Made by a program: the position numbers and the translations under genes. The notes under the pieces were generated by a model, which did not search any database, was not told the origin of the DNA, and saw only the letters and a list, made by a program, of their open reading frames with translations. From NCBI GenBank assembly GCA_036844705.1, contig DAIUFH010000053.1, forward strand, positions 1 to 15,008: a DNA stretch of 15,008 nucleotides, given 5' to 3'. The DNA comes from DAIUFH01 sp036844705. Its GTDB lineage: Bacteria > Bacillota > Clostridia > Tissierellales > Tissierellaceae. Of this stretch, positions 4,099 to 12,325 are shown piece by piece (within the stretch, counting starts at the first letter, position 1; every line of letters begins with the position of its first letter).

Positions 4099-7000
4099 AT
4101 GGTACATCCTGTAACATTTGGCAAACGGGTTAGAATGAGTTATTCCCGTATTGGTGAAGTTTTAGAACTCCCTGATTTGATTGAAGTTCAGACTTCTTCT
4201 TATGACTGGTTTATCAAAGAAGGCTTGAAGGAAGTCTTTGATGATATTAGCCCTATTCAGGACTATACGGGTAATCTAATTCTTGAATTCGTTGATTATC
4301 ATATTGGAGAACAAATAAAATATGATGAGGATGAAGCTAGAGAAAGAGATGCAAATTACTCGGCACCTTTAAAAGTAAAAGTAAGGTTGATTAATAAAGA
4401 AACCGGTGAGGTAAAGGAACAGGAAGTCTTTATGGGCGACTTACCATTAATGACGGAAAAAGGAACTTTCATCATAAACGGTGCAGAAAGAGTTGTTGTA
4501 AGCCAGCTAGTTAGATCTCCTGGAGTATATTTTGCAGAAGAAATAGATAAAACAGGTAAAAGATTGTACTCATCTACTCTTATACCTAATAGAGGCGCTT
4601 GGCTAGAATATGAATCAGATTCAAATGACATTGTATATGTTAGAATTGATAGAACTAGAAAAGTGCCTATTACTACTTTACTAAGGGCTCTTAAAGTTGG
4701 GTCGAATAGTGAAATAGTTGAAGTGTTAGGCGAAACTGAGCAGCTATTAAGAACTTTTGAGAAGGATAGCACAACCACAGAGGAGGAAGCTCTAATTGAA
4801 ATCTATAAGAGACTTCGTCCTGGAGAACCACCAACTGTTGACAGTGCTAGAACATTGTTAAACAATCTATTTTTTGATCCAAGAAGATATGATTTAGCTA
4901 AGGTTGGAAGATATAAATTCAATAAAAAATTAGCCCTTTATAATCGGATATTTGGTAAAAGAGCAGCTCATGACATAATTAATCCTGAAACTGGAGAGTT
5001 GTTTATAACAAAAGGTGAGAAAATTTCTAGAGATATGGCTATTGAAATAGAAAATAGTGGAATCAACTCTGTAAATGTTCTTTTGGATGACGGAAGAGAG
5101 ATTAAGGTATTAGGAAATAATTTTGTAAATGCTAAAGCCTTTGATTTGCCATTTTCGTTAGAGGAGCTTGGATTGAAAGAGAAAGTATATTACCCTCTAA
5201 TGAAAGAATTAATCGTTCTCTATGAAGATGAGGATAAATTAAAAGAGGCAATTGCAGAAAGATATAAAGAACTATCGCCTAAGCATATTATTGTTGACGA
5301 TATAGTAGCAAGTATAAATTATGAATTTAATTTATTTTATGGTATAGGTGCTACGGATGATATAGATCATTTAGGCAACAGAAGATTAAGAAGTGTAGGG
5401 GAGTTATTACAAAATCAATTTAGAATAGGTCTTTCCAGAATGGAAAGAGTTGTAAGAGAGAGAATGACTATTCAGGATATAGATGTAGCAACACCACAAG
5501 CTTTAATCAATATCAGACCTGTAGTTGCATCATTGAAGGAATTCTTTGGAAGCAGTCAGTTGTCTCAATTTATGGATCAAACAAATCCACTTGCTGAACT
5601 TACACATAAGAGAAGAATGTCTGCGTTGGGACCTGGGGGATTGAGCAGAGATCGAGCTGGTTTCGAGGTAAGGGACGTACACAACTCCCACTACGGCAGA
5701 ATGTGTCCTATAGAAACTCCAGAAGGACCTAATATAGGTCTTATAACATCATTAACAACTTATGCTAGAATAAATGAATATGGATTTATAGAAGCTCCAT
5801 ATAGAAAGGTAGACAAGGCTACAGGCAGAGTAACTGATCGAATAGACTATTTGACGGCAGATGTAGAATACGAGCTTGTAATAGCTCAGTCAAATGAACC
5901 TTTAAATGAGAATAACGAATTTGTAAATAAAAGACTTATAGCCAGAGGTAAACAGGGAATCGTTGATATATTCCCAATTTCTGAAATCGACTATATGGAT
6001 GTATCACCAAAACAACTTGTTTCGGTTGGTACGGCTATGATTCCATTCCTTGAAAATGATGATGCCAACAGAGCACTAATGGGGTCCAATATGCAACGTC
6101 AAGCGGTTCCTCTATTAAAAACTGAGGCACCTATTATAGGTACAGGTATGGAGTATAAGGCAGCAAAGGATTCTGGGATAGTAGTTGTATCCAGAAATGC
6201 AGGCGTTGTAGAAAAAGTTAGTTCAAGTGAAATTCTTATAAGAAGAGATAAGGATAATCAAATAGATAGATATAAATTGCTGAAATTCAAGAGATCTAAT
6301 CAAGGTACTACTATAAATCAGAGACCTATTGTTGGATATGGTGAAACAGTTGAAGCAGATCAGATTATAGCAGATGGACCAAGTACTGAACAGGGAGAAA
6401 TTGCACTAGGCAAAAACATACTTATTGCATTTATGACATGGGAAGGCTACAACTATGAGGATGCTATGCTGGTTAATGAAAAACTTGTTATGGATGATGT
6501 TTTGACTTCGGTTCATATTGAAGAATATGAGTCAGAAGCTAGAGATACTAAGCTAGGACCTGAAGAGATAACCCGTGATATTCCAAATGTAGGCGAGGAA
6601 ATGTTGAAGGATTTGGACGAAAGGGGAATTATCCGAATAGGTGCAGAGGTTAAATCCGGGGATATATTAGTCGGAAAGGTAACTCCAAAGGGTGAAACGG
6701 AGCTCACAGCTGAGGAGCGTTTGTTAAGAGCAATCTTTGGAGAAAAAGCAAGAGAAGTAAGAGATACATCCCTGAGAGTACCGCATGGGGAATCGGGTAT
6801 AATTGTAGATGTTAAGATATTCTCCAGAGAAAATGGAGATGAATTGCCACCAGGAGTAAACCAAATGGTTAGAGCTTACATTGCTACTAAAAGAAAGATC
6901 AATGTTGGAGATAAGATGTGCGGTCGTCATGGTAACAAAGGGGTAATATCAAGGATACTTCCTGAGGAGGATATGCCTTTCTTACCAGATGGTACACCTG

Positions 7001-7851
7001 TACAGATAGTATTAAATCCTCTAGGGGTTCCATCACGTATGAATCTTGGTCAGGTTTTAGAGGTTCACTTAGGTTTAGCGGCCAAGAAATTGGGATGGCA
7101 TGTTGCCACACCGGTATTCGATGGCGCTAATGAAGAGGACATAATGGAAGCCTTAAGGAGTGCAGGTTATCCTGACACAGGAAAAATACAGGTAAGAGAT
7201 GGTAGAACAGGAGATTTCTTTGATAATCCAGTTACTGTTGGATATATGTATATGTTGAAGTTGCATCACTTAGTTGATGATAAGATACACGCAAGATCTA
7301 CCGGACCTTATTCATTGGTTACACAACAACCATTAGGTGGTAAGGCTCAATTCGGAGGTCAAAGATTTGGAGAGATGGAGGTATGGGCACTTGAAGCCTA
7401 TGGTGCATCTCACACATTACAGGAGATTCTTACTGTTAAATCAGATGATATAGTAGGAAGAGTTAAGACCTATGAGGCAATAGTTAAGGGTGAGAATATT
7501 CCAGAACCAGGCATACCTGAATCCTTTAAGGTATTGATAAAAGAGCTTCAAAGTCTAGCCCTTGATGTGAAGGTATTAACAGAAGATAAGGGAGAAGTAG
7601 AAATCAAAGAAAATATTGATGATGATTTATCAGATCTTGAAATGATAGGCGATGATTTATCGTCAGAAAAAGTTTTCGTGGACGATGAGGATGATGACCA
7701 AAAGGATAAAGACGGTATATCCAAAAATAAATCAGAAGTACCATCTGGTTTTCTTCTTGAAGAATCAGATGAAGATGATGATATCGAACCTGAAGAAGAC
7801 GCTGATTTGAGCGATTTTGATGAAAGCGATGATGAAGTAGATTTTGATTAG
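4099..7851 (+). CDS. rpoB: DNA-directed RNA polymerase subunit beta
   Basis: This 1250-residue subunit forms half of the polymerase active-site cleft. The rifampicin region SSQLSQFMDQTNPLAELTHK (485-504) continues through RRMSALGPGG. It carries Asp493, His503 and Ser508 at the places equivalent to E. coli D516, H526 and S531, so it looks rifampicin-sensitive. Also present are HYGRMCPIETPEGPNIGL, the GVNQMVRAYIATKRKINVGDK stretch and KAQFGGQRFGEMEVWALEAYGA near the clamp. The last 89 residues (1162-1250) are an acidic tail with 42 Asp/Glu. ATG 4099 was chosen: the Shine-Dalgarno reads TAAGGGGTGA (4081-4090), one base short of the full anti-Shine-Dalgarno complement. The in-frame GTG 4087 lies inside it. 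rpoC follows after 41 bases. Confidence 0.98.
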   Translation: MVHPVTFGKRVRMSYSRIGEVLELPDLIEVQTSSYDWFIKEGLKEVFDDISPIQDYTGNLILEFVDYHIGEQIKYDEDEARERDANYSAPLKVKVRLINKETGEVKEQEVFMGDLPLMTEKGTFIINGAERVVVSQLVRSPGVYFAEEIDKTGKRLYSSTLIPNRGAWLEYESDSNDIVYVRIDRTRKVPITTLLRALKVGSNSEIVEVLGETEQLLRTFEKDSTTTEEEALIEIYKRLRPGEPPTVDSARTLLNNLFFDPRRYDLAKVGRYKFNKKLALYNRIFGKRAAHDIINPETGELFITKGEKISRDMAIEIENSGINSVNVLLDDGREIKVLGNNFVNAKAFDLPFSLEELGLKEKVYYPLMKELIVLYEDEDKLKEAIAERYKELSPKHIIVDDIVASINYEFNLFYGIGATDDIDHLGNRRLRSVGELLQNQFRIGLSRMERVVRERMTIQDIDVATPQALINIRPVVASLKEFFGSSQLSQFMDQTNPLAELTHKRRMSALGPGGLSRDRAGFEVRDVHNSHYGRMCPIETPEGPNIGLITSLTTYARINEYGFIEAPYRKVDKATGRVTDRIDYLTADVEYELVIAQSNEPLNENNEFVNKRLIARGKQGIVDIFPISEIDYMDVSPKQLVSVGTAMIPFLENDDANRALMGSNMQRQAVPLLKTEAPIIGTGMEYKAAKDSGIVVVSRNAGVVEKVSSSEILIRRDKDNQIDRYKLLKFKRSNQGTTINQRPIVGYGETVEADQIIADGPSTEQGEIALGKNILIAFMTWEGYNYEDAMLVNEKLVMDDVLTSVHIEEYESEARDTKLGPEEITRDIPNVGEEMLKDLDERGIIRIGAEVKSGDILVGKVTPKGETELTAEERLLRAIFGEKAREVRDTSLRVPHGESGIIVDVKIFSRENGDELPPGVNQMVRAYIATKRKINVGDKMCGRHGNKGVISRILPEEDMPFLPDGTPVQIVLNPLGVPSRMNLGQVLEVHLGLAAKKLGWHVATPVFDGANEEDIMEALRSAGYPDTGKIQVRDGRTGDFFDNPVTVGYMYMLKLHHLVDDKIHARSTGPYSLVTQQPLGGKAQFGGQRFGEMEVWALEAYGASHTLQEILTVKSDDIVGRVKTYEAIVKGENIPEPGIPESFKVLIKELQSLALDVKVLTEDKGEVEIKENIDDDLSDLEMIGDDLSSEKVFVDDEDDDQKDKDGISKNKSEVPSGFLLEESDEDDDIEPEEDADLSDFDESDDEVDFD

Positions 7852-7877
7852 TACTTTAATAAATATCTTATATATGG

Positions 7878-7895
7878 AAGGAGAGATACTCCTTG
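7878..7895 (+). promoter_or_regulatory. rpoC ribosome binding site and TTG start buried in one hairpin
   Basis: The Shine-Dalgarno AAGGAG (7878-7883) is perfectly complementary to CTCCTT (7889-7894), with loop AGATA. The last two T of that strand are the first two bases of the TTG start codon (7893-7895). Folding therefore hides both signals for rpoC initiation. It fits translation of rpoC being coupled to ribosomes finishing rpoB 41 bases upstream; this mechanism is inferred. Confidence 0.65.
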
Positions 7896-10800
7896 TTTGA
7901 ATTAAACACTTTTGATTCAATAAAAATTGGCTTAGCTTCACCAGAGAAAATTAGACAGTGGTCAAAGGGTGAAGTAAAAAAACCAGAGACTATAAATTAT
8001 AGAACACTAAAACCTGAAAAAGAAGGGCTTTTTTGTGAAAAAATATTTGGACCTACAAAGGACTGGGAGTGCCATTGTGGTAAATACAAGAGAGTGAGAT
8101 ATAAAGGCGTAGTTTGTGACAGATGTGGTGTTGAAGTAACAAAATCTAAGGTGCGTAGAGAGAGAATGGGGCATATTGAACTGGCTGCTCCTGTATCTCA
8201 CATATGGTATTTTAAAGGAATACCATCTAGAATGGGATTGATGCTTGATATGAGCCCTAGGGCTTTAGAGAAGGTTCTTTACTTTGCATCTTATGTAGTT
8301 ATTGATGGAGGAGATACTCCATTGTATGAAAAGCAACTATTAACAGAAGCTGAATTTAGGGATGCATATGAGAAGCATCATAACAAATTCAAGGCAATGA
8401 TGGGTGCTGAAGCAATAAAGGCCTTATTGCAAAAAATAGATCTTGAAGCTGAATCTAAGGATTTGAGAAGTCAATTGAAGGATGCTTCAGGGCAGAAAAA
8501 AGTAAGAATTACAAGAAGACTGGAAGTAGTTGAAGCATTTAGAAAGTCCGGAAACAGACCAGAGTGGATGATTTTAGATGTAATCCCTGTTATACCACCG
8601 GATTTGAGACCTATGGTCCAATTGGATGGTGGAAGGTTTGCAACTTCGGATTTGAATGATTTATACAGAAGAGTTATAAATAGAAATAATAGATTAAAGA
8701 GATTGTTAGATTTGGGTGCTCCTGACATTATAGTTAGAAATGAAAAAAGAATGCTTCAGGAAGCTGTAGATGCATTAATTGATAATGGCAGAAGAGGGAG
8801 ACCAGTAACTGGTCCAGGAAATAGACCTTTAAAATCCTTATCCGATATGCTTAAGGGGAAACAAGGTAGATTCAGACAAAACCTATTAGGTAAGAGAGTT
8901 GATTATTCTGGACGTTCTGTAATAGTAGTAGGGCCAGATTTAAAATTCTACCAGTGTGGACTACCTAAGACAATGGCACTTGAATTATTTAAGCCATTTG
9001 TTATGAAAAAATTAGTAGAAGAGGGTCATGCACACAATATTAAGAGCGCCAAGAGGATGGTAGAAAGAGTAAAACCACAGGTTTGGGATGTACTTGAATC
9101 AGTTATAAAGGATCATCCTGTGCTCCTTAACAGAGCACCTACTCTTCACAGACTTGGTATTCAAGCGTTTGAACCTGTATTAGTAGAAGGTAAGGCTATA
9201 AAGCTTCATCCTTTAGTTTGTACAGCATATAATGCCGATTTCGATGGAGACCAAATGGCGGTTCACGTTCCATTATCCACTGAAGCTCAGGCAGAGGCAA
9301 GATTACTAATGCTTTCAACAAATAATATTCTAGCACCTAAGGATGGCAAGCCTATTACAACTCCAACTCAAGATATGGTTTTGGGAAGCTATTATCTGAC
9401 CATAGAAAGAGAAGGTGAAAAGGGCGAAGGTAAATATTTCTCTGATTATGATGAAATGTTCCATGCTTTTTCGAATAAAGATTTAGGTATTCACGCAAAG
9501 GTAAAAGTAAGAATAAAGCTAAGTTCTGATGATAGAGGACAGCTTGTTGAGAGTACAGTAGGAAGATTTATATTCAATGAAAATGTCCCACAAGATTTGG
9601 GATTTGTTGATAGAAGTAAGGACAAATATTCACTTGAAATTGACAGGGTTGTAGATAAAAAATTCTTAGGGAAAATTATTGAAGCATGCTTTAGAAAGCA
9701 TGGAAATATTGTAACTGCTACTTTGCTTGACCATATTAAGGAAAGAGGATTTAAGTATTCAACAATAGGTGCTATATCCATTTCAATGGGTGATGTAGTA
9801 ATCCCTGAAGAAAAATATACCTTAATTCACAATGCTGAATTAGAAGTTGATAAATTTGAAAGATCATATCGTAGAGGACTGATTTCAGATGAAGAAAGAT
9901 ATGAAAAAGTAATTGAAATCTGGAATAGAACTACAGATGAAGTAACTGACGTATTGATGGATAATCTTGATCCGATGAACAATATTTATATCATGGCTTT
10001 ATCTGGTGCAAGAGGTAGCAAGAACCAGATAAGACAGTTGGCTGGTATGAGGGGACTTATGGCAAATGCATCTGGTAGAACAGTAGAAATTCCTATCAAG
10101 TCTAACTTTAGAGAGGGGCTTTCGGTATTGGAGTTTTTCGTTTCAACTCATGGTTCCAGAAAGGGATTAGCTGATACCGCATTAAGAACTGCGGACTCCG
10201 GATATTTAACAAGAAGACTTGTTGATGTTAGCCAGGATGTTATCGTCAGAGAAATAGACTGTGGTACTGATCAATATCTATTGGTAAAGGCTTTTAAGGA
10301 TGGAAAGGAAGTTATTGAGGACTTAAAGGATAGAATTGAAGGTAGATATGCTTTTGAAGATATTGTTAACCCGGAAACCGGAGAAGTTATCGTAAGAGCA
10401 AATGAAATGATATCTACTGATGATTCAGAAATGATAGAAAAGCTAGGAATTAAAGAGGTAAAATTGAGATCTGTATTGGGATGTAAGGCTAAACATGGCG
10501 TATGTGCTCATTGTTATGGTAGAAACCTAGCTACAGGTTCTGAAGTAAATATTGGAGAATCAGTTGGAATCATAGCAGCCCAATCAATTGGTGAGCCTGG
10601 TACTCAGTTGACCATGAGAACATTCCATACTGGTGGAGTTGCAGCGGCAGCCGATATCACCCAAGGTTTACCTAGAGTTGAAGAGCTTTTTGAGGCTAGA
10701 AAGCCAAAGGGTCTTGCTATGATATCTGAGATAGATGGTGTAGTAAGCATTAATGAAAATAAAAAGAAAAAAGAAGTTGTAGTAACATCACCAAGTGGTG

Positions 10801-11423
10801 AAACGGCTACTTATAATATAGTTTATGGAGCAAGACTAAAGGTAAGACCTGGTGATGAAATAGAAGCAGGAGATGAATTAACTGAAGGATCAGTTAATCC
10901 ACATGATATATTGAAGATTAAGGGAATCAAGGGTGTTCAAAACTATCTTGTAAAGGAAGTACAAAGAGTTTATAGACTTCAAGGTGTTGATATAAACGAT
11001 AAACATATTGAGGTAATTGTTAAACAGATGCTTTCCAAGATTAAGATAGAAGATTCAGGTGATACTGACATGCTTCCTGGAAGTCTTGTAAGTATACACG
11101 AATTTGAAGACGAGAATGAGAAAGTTATCGCTGAAAACGGAGTTCCTGCAGTAGGGAGAAGAGCACTTTTAGGGATAACAAAGGCATCTCTTGCTACAGA
11201 CTCATTCCTATCTGCGGCATCATTCCAAGAAACTACTAGGGTTCTTACTGAAGCTGCTATAAAGGGTAAGGAAGATTATCTGATAGGTCTTAAGGAGAAT
11301 GTTATAATTGGTAAATTAATTCCTGCTGGTACAGGAATGAAAAGATATAAGAATGTAGAAATTAAGACTGAAGAAAATATTGAACTTCTCGAGGAGAATT
11401 TTATTGACACTGAAATTCTCTAA
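7893..11423 (+). CDS. rpoC: DNA-directed RNA polymerase subunit beta'
   Basis: This 1176-residue catalytic subunit holds the active-site magnesium with NADFDGD (447-453; Asp449, Asp451, Asp453). The N-terminal zinc ribbon uses Cys60, Cys62, Cys75 and Cys78. The second zinc site uses Cys790, Cys864, Cys871 and Cys874. The trigger loop MRTFHTGG starts at residue 908 and is followed directly by family sequence with no large inserted domain, as in Gram-positive enzymes. The start is TTG: the reading MFELNTFDSIKIGLASPEKI is the family N-terminus and there is no ATG in frame until past residue 90, beyond the zinc ribbon. The -35 of promoter P4 lies in its last codons, and its TAA stop sits in the P4 spacer. 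Confidence 0.98.
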   Translation: MFELNTFDSIKIGLASPEKIRQWSKGEVKKPETINYRTLKPEKEGLFCEKIFGPTKDWECHCGKYKRVRYKGVVCDRCGVEVTKSKVRRERMGHIELAAPVSHIWYFKGIPSRMGLMLDMSPRALEKVLYFASYVVIDGGDTPLYEKQLLTEAEFRDAYEKHHNKFKAMMGAEAIKALLQKIDLEAESKDLRSQLKDASGQKKVRITRRLEVVEAFRKSGNRPEWMILDVIPVIPPDLRPMVQLDGGRFATSDLNDLYRRVINRNNRLKRLLDLGAPDIIVRNEKRMLQEAVDALIDNGRRGRPVTGPGNRPLKSLSDMLKGKQGRFRQNLLGKRVDYSGRSVIVVGPDLKFYQCGLPKTMALELFKPFVMKKLVEEGHAHNIKSAKRMVERVKPQVWDVLESVIKDHPVLLNRAPTLHRLGIQAFEPVLVEGKAIKLHPLVCTAYNADFDGDQMAVHVPLSTEAQAEARLLMLSTNNILAPKDGKPITTPTQDMVLGSYYLTIEREGEKGEGKYFSDYDEMFHAFSNKDLGIHAKVKVRIKLSSDDRGQLVESTVGRFIFNENVPQDLGFVDRSKDKYSLEIDRVVDKKFLGKIIEACFRKHGNIVTATLLDHIKERGFKYSTIGAISISMGDVVIPEEKYTLIHNAELEVDKFERSYRRGLISDEERYEKVIEIWNRTTDEVTDVLMDNLDPMNNIYIMALSGARGSKNQIRQLAGMRGLMANASGRTVEIPIKSNFREGLSVLEFFVSTHGSRKGLADTALRTADSGYLTRRLVDVSQDVIVREIDCGTDQYLLVKAFKDGKEVIEDLKDRIEGRYAFEDIVNPETGEVIVRANEMISTDDSEMIEKLGIKEVKLRSVLGCKAKHGVCAHCYGRNLATGSEVNIGESVGIIAAQSIGEPGTQLTMRTFHTGGVAAAADITQGLPRVEELFEARKPKGLAMISEIDGVVSINENKKKKEVVVTSPSGETATYNIVYGARLKVRPGDEIEAGDELTEGSVNPHDILKIKGIKGVQNYLVKEVQRVYRLQGVDINDKHIEVIVKQMLSKIKIEDSGDTDMLPGSLVSIHEFEDENEKVIAENGVPAVGRRALLGITKASLATDSFLSAASFQETTRVLTEAAIKGKEDYLIGLKENVIIGKLIPAGTGMKRYKNVEIKTEENIELLEENFIDTEIL

Positions 11424-11432
11424 TGATAGAAT
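11404..11432 (+). promoter_or_regulatory. Promoter P4 for the str cluster, overlapping rpoC end
   Basis: TTGACA (11404-11409), 14 bases, TGA (11424-11426) and TAGAAT (11427-11432) match the P1-P3 layout, with five of six -10 bases at consensus. The -35 encodes the last residues of beta' and the rpoC stop lies in the spacer. Transcription should start near 11439 and read the L7Ae-like gene, rpsL, rpsG, fusA and tuf. Confidence 0.8.
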
Positions 11433-11468
11433 GATAAAGTGTGTAAATATTAAAGTGTCCTTGAGACA

Positions 11469-11505
11469 TAAAGATTATGTAGGTAGACTACCTACATAAT
11501 CTTTA
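11469..11505 (+). promoter_or_regulatory. 18-bp perfect palindrome in the str leader
   Basis: The 18-base arm 11469-11486 is the exact reverse complement of 11488-11505, around a single A; in RNA the loop would be about five bases. Only weak T residues follow (AAGATGTTTT), so it is a poor terminator and lies downstream of P4. CTTTAA (11501-11506) can alternatively pair with TTAAAG (11513-11518), which touches the Shine-Dalgarno of the next gene. It may be an attenuator, a protective 5' hairpin or a rpoC 3' processing site. Confidence 0.75.
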
Positions 11506-11532
11506 AGATGTTTTAAAGGAGGAGGAATCCCG

Positions 11533-11775
11533 ATGATTTCAAAGCTTAAGACACACAAAAGAGTTGTTGGAGCAAAACAGGTAAAGAGGGCTCTATATTC
11601 TTCAAATGCAGAAATGGTATTTGTTGCTGATGATGCTGAGAAGAAAGTAACTAAAGAAATTGTGGAGCTATGCAATTCCAAGCAGATTCAGATAATCCAT
11701 GTGAATACCATGGAGGATTTGGGGAAAGCTTGTGGTATTGATATTAATGCAGCAGTAGCTGCGTTATTAAAATAA
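11533..11775 (+). CDS. ybxF: L7Ae-family K-turn RNA-binding protein (YbxF type)
   Basis: This 80-residue protein belongs to the L7Ae/L30e/S12e/Gadd45 fold family. The pattern VVGAKQVKRAL (11-21), a central EMVFVADDAEKK (27-38) and a C-terminal LGKACGIDINAAVAALL (63-79) match the small Firmicutes members such as B. subtilis YbxF. Those bind kink-turn RNA; the cellular role is not settled and a ribosome association has been reported for the family. The start is fixed by GGAGGAGG (11518-11525), seven bases before ATG. It sits in the usual place between rpoC and rpsL and is the first gene after P4. It may bind its own leader, but I found no convincing K-turn there. Confidence 0.92.
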   Translation: MISKLKTHKRVVGAKQVKRALYSSNAEMVFVADDAEKKVTKEIVELCNSKQIQIIHVNTMEDLGKACGIDINAAVAALLK

Positions 11776-11792
11776 AAAGAAGGAGGTGCCTT

Positions 11793-12215
11793 ATGCCAAC
11801 CATTAACCAATTAATTAAAAAAGGCAGAGAAAAAGTTGTTTACAAATCAAAATCACCAGCTTTAGGAGTAAATTTAAATACTCTTAGAAAGAAGGAAACT
11901 GAAGTTAATTCTCCGCAAAAAAGAGGTGTATGTGTTTCTGTTAGAACAGTAACTCCTAAGAAACCTAACTCAGCTTTGAGAAAGGTAGCAAGAGTAAGAT
12001 TAACTAACGGATATGAAGTAGCTGCATACATTCCAGGAATTGGACACAACCTACAAGAACATAGTGTTGTTCTAATTAGAGGGGGAAGAGTTAAAGACCT
12101 TCCAGGTGTTAGATACCATATTGTAAGGGGTACCTTAGATACTGCTGGAGTCGATAAGAGACAACAAGCAAGATCAAAGTATGGTGCAAAGAAACCAAAG
12201 ACCAAGAAGAAATAA
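11793..12215 (+). CDS. rpsL: 30S ribosomal protein S12
   Basis: This 140-residue basic protein sits at the decoding centre and affects accuracy. It starts MPTINQLIKKGREK and has the longer N-terminal loop of Gram-positive S12 (family length in E. coli is 124). The signature TPKKPNSALRKVARVRL is present with Lys56 and Lys57, equivalent to E. coli K42 and K43. GGRVKDLPGVRYH carries Lys101 and Asp102, equivalent to K87 and D88, so it appears streptomycin-sensitive. AGGAGG (11781-11786) lies six bases before ATG, only 17 bases after the previous stop. rpsG follows after a structured 110-base gap. Confidence 0.98.
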   Translation: MPTINQLIKKGREKVVYKSKSPALGVNLNTLRKKETEVNSPQKRGVCVSVRTVTPKKPNSALRKVARVRLTNGYEVAAYIPGIGHNLQEHSVVLIRGGRVKDLPGVRYHIVRGTLDTAGVDKRQQARSKYGAKKPKTKKK

Positions 12216-12217
12216 TA

Positions 12218-12283
12218 GTGCTTAAAATGCAGAATTTAATCTGTTTAATATAGATGCATTTTTGCGCACGACGGCTGGAGCCG
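12218..12283 (+). promoter_or_regulatory. Structured rpsL-rpsG intercistronic RNA, candidate S7 operator
   Basis: GTGC (12218-12221) pairs with GCAC (12266-12269), and AAAATGCA (12224-12231) with TGCATTTT (12255-12262). These 12 pairs enclose a 23-base loop. Directly after comes a GC-rich hairpin, CGGC (12272-12275) with GCCG (12280-12283), loop TGGA. In E. coli, S7 represses the str mRNA by binding the rpsL-rpsG gap. The stretch 12266-12281 (GCACGACGGCTGGAGC) resembles the 16S rRNA segment GCACAAGCGGTGGAGC near the S7 site, as I recall the E. coli sequence. The pairing is seen; the S7 role is inferred. Confidence 0.6.
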
Positions 12284-12325
12284 AGTACCAATGAATCTAC
12301 TTTTATAGTTAAGGAGGGAAGCAAA

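Noticed and set aside
3930..4133. 67-codon plus-strand open frame before rpoB
   Set aside because: It starts inside the P3 -35 box, before the expected transcript start, and overlaps rpoB. No Shine-Dalgarno is present.
4356..4778. Minus-strand open frames within rpoB, rpoC, rpsL and fusA
   Set aside because: All are antisense shadows of strongly conserved genes, with no ribosome binding sites and no recognisable protein features.
4838..4866. TTGACA inside rpoB as an internal promoter
   Set aside because: At 17 bp spacing the -10 would be AACAAT and there is no TGn. Another TTGACA at 9640 in rpoC also lacks a -10.
11439..11532. K-turn in the leader of the L7Ae-like gene for autoregulation
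   Set aside because: I looked for paired tandem G-A/A-G next to a three-base bulge and found no convincing example; the palindrome is fully paired.
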